DNA of 64,000 nt from assembly GCA_003868215.1 (NCBI GenBank), contig QWDQ01000001.1, positions 806,001-870,000 on the forward strand, read 5' to 3'. Numbering within the stretch: the stretch's first letter is position 1; every line of letters begins with the position of its first letter. Below, in pieces: positions 56,352 through 64,000 of this stretch. Both the position numbers and the translations under genes were made by a program. A model generated the notes under the pieces. It did no database searches. It worked only from the letters and a program-made list of their open reading frames with translations, and had not been told where the DNA came from. This DNA is from Pseudophaeomoniella oleicola (Eukaryota > Ascomycota > Eurotiomycetes > Phaeomoniellales > Phaeomoniellaceae).

Positions 56352-57497
56352 TTACATGCGTAAAATGCTGTGCTCCGGTCCTAGCTCCTGTTGACGTTTC
56401 TGTGGATCCAGTCCACGCTCCAAAGCTTCCAGGCGTCGTCGATCCAATTCCACGGTCAACTCCTCCACCTTCTTCTCAGCTTCCTGTTGCTCTTCACTTG
56501 TCAGGCCCCCAAAAGTGGCAAGCCCGTTCTTGGTGACCTGATCGTTCAGCCTACGTTTCAGATCCCACAGTTCTTTCCTTATGTCAAAATACTCGTAGTA
56601 TTCATCCTTGCTACCCAGGCAAACTCCGTATCCGTCGCAGTAGCAAACATGTTCCACAGGGCAGAACTCGTTCACTCCAGCGAACAGAATTTGCCAAAGA
56701 TATTCCCAGATTCTCCCGCTGAGACGGTCCTCGAGTTCAGTATTCAACAGCCAGTTGCGATAAGATATATATCGCTCGAGTGACGTTTCGCGAATACGAT
56801 CTGCACTCACTGCAAACTGGGCACAGCACGGTTGCGATAGCGCATCTGGTACTGTCTCGTTCGGAAATAGTTCTGCCCAGGCACCTTTCATGATAATTGC
56901 CTCGGGCACATTGATGTCGAGCTCAGTCGTTGAGAGATTGATATGGGGTTCCGCTCCACAACCCGGATCATGATGGCATCGCAGGTTCATATAGCCATGG
57001 CGAAGCACTCTTTCGCTCCTCAGCTGCTTAACAATTGCAACAGAATCGCTCAGGAGAAGGTCATTATTATGCCACGTGATCTGATGACTATGCATGAACA
57101 GATTGACAGGTGATAGATCGTCATAGTGATCAATAACAAATGTAAGGTAAGCCATCACTTCGTGGCCCTTGTTCTTTGGCACTGCGTAAGGGGCATTGGG
57201 ATCATCGACATTGTAGATGGCGAGCCTCAGCGAGGTATTTGATAATTCTTCCAGGAAGTTGGTAATCGCCCAACTGGTATCCTCTTCGGCTGTCGACGCA
57301 ATGACCAGGGTCCTTGAAGGTGGCTGTCGTGTATTGGACTTGCCTTCATCCTGCTCCCAAGCTGTAGTTCCGATATCATTGATGGCAGCTGGATGTCGTA
57401 TTAAAACCGGCAACGAGCTATAGTATCCAAAAATGATGATAACGACTATAAAAGATGCCAGAAGGACATATCGTTGCGGTCCCCAGGGCACGGTCAT
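56352..57497 (-). CDS. DUF3431-family type II membrane protein (glycosyltransferase-like)
   Basis: A single exon encodes 381 residues from the ATG at 57497; an upstream in-frame GTG is not used. A short cytosolic start (MTVPWGPQR) precedes one membrane helix (VLLASFIVVIIIFGYYS, about residues 12-30), so the rest faces the secretory lumen. The luminal domain shows the DUF3431 pattern: LVIAST.EEDTSW near the start, YLTFVIDHYDDLSPVNLFMH, HSHQITWHNND, GYMNLRC, and CCAQFAVSADRIRE followed by W.L..IF. The C-terminus is a Glu/Arg-rich coiled-coil-like helix after DEYYEYFDIRKELWDLKRRL. Several Cys residues (CPVEHVCYCDGYGVC) suggest disulfides. Function unproven; the domain is often annotated as glycosyltransferase-like. 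Confidence 0.85.
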   Translation of the reverse strand: MTVPWGPQRYVLLASFIVVIIIFGYYSSLPVLIRHPAAINDIGTTAWEQDEGKSNTRQPPSRTLVIASTAEEDTSWAITNFLEELSNTSLRLAIYNVDDPNAPYAVPKNKGHEVMAYLTFVIDHYDDLSPVNLFMHSHQITWHNNDLLLSDSVAIVKQLRSERVLRHGYMNLRCHHDPGCGAEPHINLSTTELDINVPEAIIMKGAWAELFPNETVPDALSQPCCAQFAVSADRIRETSLERYISYRNWLLNTELEDRLSGRIWEYLWQILFAGVNEFCPVEHVCYCDGYGVCLGSKDEYYEYFDIRKELWDLKRRLNDQVTKNGLATFGGLTSEEQQEAEKKVEELTVELDRRRLEALERGLDPQKRQQELGPEHSILRM

Positions 57498-59211
57498 GGC
57501 AGTAAAGCTTGGCCCAAAATCTATTTTTGTTTGGCAGCGAATGACGTGGTCGGAGCGTTTCGAGAAAGTGGGGGAATAGAGTGTTGGGAGATGAAAAAGA
57601 AACAGGCCCTGCTGTTTCACAATCTGCCCTGGTTATGTCGTAGATCTTATCATAACTTCAGTTTTATTGCTTTCCAGAAGGAAGGAGGGACAAGGATGTC
57701 AATAGAAAAGATGGTGGAAGAAAAGTGACAGGTTTTTCAGCGATGTCTCACCGTCTACAGGTCCTACGTGGCGCTGTACTACGTAGGTAGAGCTCGTATT
57801 ATATGTTGAGACTAAGGACTGTGGGTGATATGCGTGCAGCCTCTACCTCGTACTTTCCGAGTGAGTACAAAGAACATAGCCCTGTTGATCCTTATTTCAC
57901 GCCAGACCGGCGTACATGAGCCGCACACCTGATGATCGAATGACGAGTCATTATCCACGATCTGTTACCCAGTTTAAAGGCACCCGTTTCCACTGATCGT
58001 CAGTACTTATGTTTGAGATATCAAGGGAAAATTCCTTGCTGTCTCGAAGTTGCTTTCCAGTGAAGATCTGTTTACAAGGACAGCACAAGAGAGCTCAATG
58101 CCGTGGCGACCTCACAGAATGCCACTGGTATTGTATGTTGTAGCACATCAACAAGAAGGTGGCCTCACTGCGAGTGGGAAACGCCATAGCGTGCAACATC
58201 AATATGGACCCCATTACATTATCATCCAAGAATTGCAAGCGGCTTCTATAGCTACAACCCTCTATATAGACAGGCAATCCTATCAGCAATGTTGCGTGCC
58301 ATAGCCGACGGAGAAAGCTCGCCTCATATCGTTAATACGGAGCCTTCCTTCCGAGGAGTGAGGCATGATGCAGTAGAAACAAAGTCCACGCACACCGTGG
58401 AACGAACTATGGAGCTACCTAAGCGTCCTACCGTAGTAATATCATGATGTAGTACGTAGTAAACCGCCTTTTAGACCCATTTATCTTCACGCTCTTTTCA
58501 CAATAACACATTGTTAATTTTGGCCTATATAATGTTGTATGCTCCAGATGCTGTTCTATGAAGTCGTCTTGCAAGCTCTCTCAGGCTATGTCAGAACCTC
58601 ATCTCGCTTTCAGCATCAGAGGCAGACCTAGATGCTCTAGCACATGATGAATATCATGAAGATGAAATTGTCACAATCGATGACCAGACCGATGGACAAT
58701 GCGAGAACTACAGGCCTGCAACAGGGAAAGCAACTCTAGCTACTATTACTCATTCGTTGATCTATACGGAAAGCTATCAATATATTACAGTATCTGGCAT
58801 TCTCACATCTAATGCCGAAACACGACCCGATTTTCCCGCGTTTCTTACGGAGTAACACCACCACAGACCAAAGGAGCATGTACCTAGTAGGTACATTAGG
58901 TACCTTATTCTACCTTACCTTTCTTTCTCCGTGTATTGTGGGGGAGTTGAGTCTGATGATCTGGCTGAAATGGATAAATTCATATGGATAACCTGCAGGA
59001 TCATGAGATGTCTCGCCTCGGCGCAATCAATGCTAGACAGGTCCAAAGAGACTCGTAGCAGGGATAAACTCGTGGGCAGCTTGCATCGCCAACTTATGCG
59101 CTCCCTTGCATTTTGCGACAATGTATCCGCGCAAGAGCAGTTTCTTTCGCAGTCCTGCAAGATCACGACGCACATCCCGCATATTGATTTTTGTGCGCTT
59201 GGAATCTTGAG
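57498..59211. promoter_or_regulatory. Divergent spacer, DUF3431 (-) / transhydrogenase (+)
   Basis: 1.7 kb with no supportable gene. It contains palindrome-family copies near 57777-57789 (TACTACGTAGGTA) and 58425-58462 (CTACCGTAGTAATATCATGATGTAGTACGTAGT region), and a GTACCTAGTAGGTAC-rich patch at 58880-58920. Confidence 0.5.
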
Positions 59212-62200
59212 ATGAGGGCGCCTTTGTCGCCTTGTGTAGGCGGCTTTTTAGAGCATGCTACAGTTCTCTCACGTCTTATATCCCAAAGATCTCGTAGGTC
59301 TTCAAGAATGTTTCCGGTGGTCCACTGACATTAATGTAACCGCAGTTCTGCTTCCATCATCGCATGTATTTGGGCTAACATATCAGGCACAGCAGCCCAT
59401 ACGATGCTTACACTTGAAACACATACACAGGCAGAGCAAAGCCTTCTCTGCAACATGCCGACAAGCTGCAGAAGTAGGCAACCTTCCCTCGGCGATCCCA
59501 CTCCAAGACCTCATAGTTGGCGTGCCTTTGGAGACAGTTCCTGCTGAGCGGCGAGTAGCCATAACACCTCTGAATGTTACAATTCTTCTCAAAAAGGGGT
59601 TTGGCAAGGTAATAGTAGAGAGCGGTGCAGGAAATCAGTCCAATTTCACCGACAGTGCATATAAGCAGGCGGGTGCAACAGTCGTCGATCGCAAGACCGT
59701 TTGGTCTGAGAGCGACATCCTTTTGAAAGTCCGCCCCCCAAGTATCGAATCAGAGCTATCAACTTTGCGCCAAGGAAGCACCATGATTTCATTTCTTTAT
59801 CCCATACAAAACAAACCACTTGTACAAGGCCTTGCAGCCCGTGGTGTGACGGCATTCGCAATGGATATGATCCCTCGTATCTCCCGTGCTCAAAGCTTTG
59901 ACGCACTTTCATCAATGGCCAATATTGCTGGATATAAAGCTGTCATTGAAGCCTCTAATCACTTCGGAAGATTCATGACCGGGCAAGTCACGGCAGCTGG
60001 GAAAATTCCTCCATGCAAGATTCTTGTCATTGGTGCAGGTGTTGCTGGCCTCAGCGCTATTGCCACTGCACGACGTATGGGTGCCATTGTTCGAGGGTTT
60101 GATACCCGTGCAGCAGCTTTAGAGCAAGTCCAATCATTGGGTGCCGAACCGATTCAAGTAGACATAGAAGAGTCAGGCGAGGGAGGGGGTGGTTATGCAA
60201 AGGAAATGTCGAAAGAATTCGTCGAGGCGGAAATGAAATTGTTTTCTGGACAATGCCGCGACGTGGACATTGTGATTACTACAGCTCTCATTCCAGGCAA
60301 ACCCGCTCCCAAGCTGATTACGAAAGAAATGGTGGAAACCATGAGGCCAGGATCCGTCGTAGTTGACTTAGCAGCTGAGGCAGGGGGTAACTGCTCTTTG
60401 ACCAAACTAGGAGAGCTCATCCTGCACAAGGATGTCGCCATTATTGGCTATACTGATTTACCTTCTCGATTACCGACCCAATCCTCTACACTTTACTCCA
60501 ACAACGTAACAAAGTTCCTGCTTTCAATGTCACCAAAGGACGACCAATTCAGTATCAATCTGTCCGATGAGGTCGTGCGCGGCTCTATTGTGACCTACAA
60601 TGGCGAGATCCTCCCTATCGCTCCGCGACCCGGTCCACCACCTACCCCTCAAAGAGCTACTTTGACATCCGAACAGCCCCAGGAGCTATCTTTGACACCT
60701 TTTCAGAAAGCCACCCGCGAAGTCTCCACTGTGACTGCAGGACTGACAACGGCTCTTGCTCTTGGGAAAGCCACGAGTCCTCTCTTCATGAGCAGCGTTT
60801 TCACCTTTGCTTTATCGGGCTTGATCGGCTACAGGGTCGTTTGGGGCGTACAGCCAGCATTACATGCTCCTCTCATGAGCGTAACCAACGCAATTTCTGG
60901 CCTAGTAGGTGTCGGCGGCTTTTTCCTAATGGGTGGTGGTTTGATCCCTGAGACATTCCCGCAGCTTCTTGGGGCTCTCTCTGTGCTTCTGGCATTTGTC
61001 AATGTCTCAGGCGGCTTTATGGTCACGAAGCGCATGCTTGACATGTTCAAGCGCCCAACAGATCCCCCAGAGTATCCGTGGCTCTACGCGATACCAGCTG
61101 TTGTCTTTGGTGGAGGCTTCGTGGCTGCGGCAAGTACTGGATTGGCCGGTCTACCTACTGCCGGCTATTTGGTATCATCGATTTTGTGTATTGGTTCTCT
61201 CCAAGGCCTGGCATCGCAAGCAACTGCAAGGCTCGGTAACATGTTGGGTGTCCTCGGTGTTTTCTCTGGCCTCTTGGCTTCCTTGGTGGCTGCTGGATTA
61301 TCACCGGAAGTCCTGGCCCAGTTTGTTACAATTGCCGGGGTCGGCTCTTTTGTCGGCGGCATGATAGGGCGTCGTATCACTCCTACGGGGCTTCCACAAG
61401 CTGTGGCAGGTAAGTTGTCTTACAATAGGCTTCTCTGCGACGGTCAGCACTGACGCTTCCACCAGCGCTCCACTCTGTTGTCGGCCTTGCCGCGGTCATG
61501 ACAAGCATTGGCATTGTCCTAGCACATATATCTGACATTTCAACGTCCCATCTCATCACCGCCTATTTAGGAGTTCTCATTGGCAAGCTACTCGACCTCG
61601 TAATGGCTCGTCAATATGCTGACTTATCGAAAGGTGGCATTACATTCACGGGCTCCATCGTTGCTTTCCTTAAACTCGCTGGGAGAATGTCTTCGAGACC
61701 TTTATCATTACGGGGACGGCACCTTATTAATTCGTCTCTATTGGGAGCCAATATTGCGACAGGAACTGCATTTGCAACCATGGCCCCTGGTGCACCTCTC
61801 ATCGCCGGGGTGTGTCTAGCTACGAATACTGTTCTGTCGTTCATCAAGGGCTACACTACTACAGCTGCCATTGGAGGCGCCGATATGCGTGGGTCGAGTC
61901 TCCCCAGGCCCAGTTCCGTTCTAACCATGCGAGACCTTAGCCGTCGTTATCACTGTCTTGAACGCATACTCCGGATTCGCTTTGGTGGCTGAAGGGCTCA
62001 TGCTCGACAACCCTCTTCTTACCACAGTTGGCTCCCTGATCGGCGTTAGCGGCTCCATCTTGTCATATATTATGGTGAGCCAATGTATTCCCGAACACGA
62101 ACGCGGTGGTGGTAAGTTAACGAACTCTAGTGTGTCGGCATGAACCGATCGTTGGCGAACGTTCTTTTCGGCGGTATTGCAGCCAGTGGACACGGCGATT

Positions 62201-62905
62201 ACAAATTCGAAGGAGCCGTAACAACAACGACAGTTAACGAAATTGCCGATACTCTCCTCCAAGCAGAGAGCGTTATCATCGTCGTAGGGTATGGCATGGC
62301 GGTCGCCAAAGCCCAGTACGCCATCTCAGAGATTGTCCGGGTGCTCCGGGCCAAAGGTGTGAATGTCAGATTCGCCGTCCATCCGGTGGCTGGCCGGCTG
62401 CCGGGACAATGCAACCTTTTGCTTGCCGAAGCGTCGGTCCCATATGACAGTAAGTGTTGCTCACGACATGACTAAAGAGCTCTCCAGCTAACGAGGTCAG
62501 TCGTGCTGGAAATGGAAGAAATCAACGAAGATTTTCCCGATACCGATGTTGCCCTAGTCATTGGGGCAAACGATACGGTCAACCCGATCGCGCTTGAAAA
62601 AGATAGCCCGATCGCGGGGATGCCCATTGTCGAGGCGTACAAAGCTAAACAAGTGATTGTGATGAAGCGTTCGATGGCATCCGGATATGGTACGTACACA
62701 GCGACCTTGTAGGATGATTTCGGGTCTAATCGTCAAAATAGCTGATGTGCCAAACCCTTTGTTCTATAAACCCAACACCGCGATGGTATTTGGCGATGCG
62801 AAGGCGACATGCGAAGGTAAGCAGCGTCTGACATGCATCAGTATGGTCCGTGCAAGCTGACTGTCGTGAAAAGCCATCAAAACGCAAATCCTTGACCGAG
62901 GGTGA
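59212..62905 (+). CDS. Mitochondrial NAD(P) transhydrogenase (single-chain PntA-PntB fusion)
   Basis: Eight exons (59212-59293, 59346-61409, 61466-61888, 61941-62074, 62131-62449, 62501-62689, 62742-62816, 62874-62905) encode 1105 residues. The enzyme uses the proton gradient of the inner mitochondrial membrane to reduce NADP+ with NADH. Visible parts: domain I ([20 protein letters not shown] site [20 protein letters not shown]), a membrane domain ([11 protein letters not shown] through [16 protein letters not shown] to [19 protein letters not shown]), and domain III ([47 protein letters not shown]). An alternative unspliced start at 59255 gives 1108 residues, but the spliced start gives a presequence with few acids ([11 protein letters not shown]...RLISQRS), which suits import better. 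All introns are 51-57 bases. Confidence 0.94.
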
Positions 62906-64000
62906 TGTTTGTTTTCTTTCGGGAAGCAGCAAATCCAATTTGTTGTTGTTGGTATAACGTATGAATCAGGTATGTACCCAGGTAGCTATCTAGCTATCTT
63001 ACAGAAGCAGACCTTTAGCCGTGTGATTCTCGGGTCATCTCCTGCAATAGCAATTGGCTGGTTGACACAGGATCCGGCATTCCCAAGATATCCTAGTATA
63101 CCTACTACTATGTTCTCACCATTGATTGTTGTATAATTTATGGTGTTTACTGGTCCGAGATCAAGCCGTTGTGATGTATCAGATTCGTTCGTGTCCAAAA
63201 AGGTAATTGGCAGTTGGAGGCTCATGCAACGGCACGGGCCCTTCCTTGTTTCTTTGTCGCGTGTTAATATCTAACGTTAGGCAAGGTAACTTAGTAACTT
63301 AGTAGCGATCTACAACTTTGTTACTGTTGTCCGGCCAACACATCTCCGACCGTCCCACAACTCGGTTTTTGTGACAAGAATCACGCGTCATAGTCATCGG
63401 GGGTACTTCAATCATCATCCTTTGAGGTTTAGTCGTTTCGTTGGCTACGTGGCAAGGTGATACTGGTGATCATCCAAGGACTTCTAGGCTGTAACTGATT
63501 ACTTCCTTCTATTAGTCCAATGGCCATCTTATCAACAAATTGGCGGTGAATTGTCCATCAACTAAATTACCACATTTGTTTGTTTACATCGAAGGAAAAG
63601 TAATCGAGATCGGGGAGGGAAGACACTTTTTTTTTTTTCCAACCCAGAGGTCTGGTACGGAAAAGCACAGACAAAAATCATTAGATTATTACCTACCTAA
63701 TTATCCTTCATGTCAGCGGATACAGGAGACAGACGTCCCTGATAGTAATATTATTTTTCCATGTAGAATAGGAAGTAAATAATCATGATAACGTGAATGG
63801 GCTTTTAACTAAGGTACCTCCATCAAGCCACGAAAAGTAAAACCAAGAAAGATTATTCACCATACATTGTAACTTACATGCACGATAGAGGGAACACGGT
63901 AATAATTAAGATCGGTTTTCCGAAAGGACAAAGAAGAGAAGCAAAAGAACACAAGAGAAAAAAAAGGGGGGGGGGGATAACAAAAGAAAAAAGTGATCAC
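62906..64000. other. Right-edge intergenic region
   Basis: No gene is supported in the last 1.1 kb. Short frames have no domain. It has a T run near 63627-63639, AATTACCTACCTAATTATCC near 63687-63706, and an A/G homopolymer at 63957-63976. Confidence 0.5.

Noticed and set aside
61889-61940. Apparent frameshift in the transhydrogenase membrane domain
   Set aside because: It is an intron with GTGGGT donor, TTCTAAC branch point and TTAG acceptor; removing it restores the conserved ADMPVVITVLN.

Overview
The window is nuclear DNA of a filamentous ascomycete (Pezizomycotina). The evidence is about 20 protein genes separated by 0.3-3 kb, introns mostly 46-70 bp long with GTAAGT-like donors and CTAAC/CTGAC branch points, C/T-rich leaders, and typical fungal families (fused betaine-lipid synthase, FHA-forkhead factor, hybrid histidine kinase, DUF7704, DUF3431, fused siroheme synthase, single-chain transhydrogenase). 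I worked out exon structures by hand from splice signals, reading phase and family conservation. Every multi-exon model sums to a multiple of three. I saw no rRNA, tRNA, CRISPR, transposon or virus-like element.

Layout. 1-830: C-terminally cut F-box gene (-). 1.4-5.0 kb: a divergent pair, a 2-oxoglutarate/Fe(II) oxygenase (-) and an MFS anion:cation symporter (+). 5.7-9.2 kb: a Cys-type SelK homologue (+), lipoyl synthase (-) and a small secreted protein (-). 10.0-13.1 kb: seven-exon betaine-lipid synthase BTA1 (-). 14.7-17.0 kb: FHA/forkhead transcription factor (-). 19.0-21.3 kb: F-box/WD40 protein (-). 22.9-25.2 kb: DUF7704 membrane protein (+) convergent with a Gfo/Idh/MocA oxidoreductase (-). 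26.8-30.8 kb: GAF-type hybrid histidine kinase (-), followed by a 3-kb divergent spacer to the MET8-MET1 fusion (33.8-35.6 kb, +). 36.1-38.6 kb: unrecognised 785-aa low-complexity protein (-). 39.8-41.9 kb: metallophosphoesterase (+) convergent with a short-chain dehydrogenase (-). 42-48 kb: a gene-poor stretch whose only recognisable relic is a broken ubiquitin-like gene. 48.0-50.0 kb: J-domain protein (+). 51.2-52.4 kb: BTB-like protein (-). 53.3-55.4 kb: PAF-acetylhydrolase-type lipase (-). 56.4-57.5 kb: DUF3431 type II membrane protein (-). 59.2-62.9 kb: mitochondrial NAD(P) transhydrogenase (+).

The genes do not form one pathway. Most are housekeeping or regulatory: lipoate, siroheme, NADPH, membrane lipids, signalling, SCF ubiquitin ligase adaptors and cell-cycle transcription. 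The only pair whose arrangement suggests a shared job is the oxygenase/transporter pair. The most unusual signals are outside the genes: a scattered palindromic motif (core ACTACGTAGT) together with ACCTAGGT/TACC-rich patches, both seen only in intergenic DNA, and the decayed ubiquitin-like gene in the 6-kb desert.
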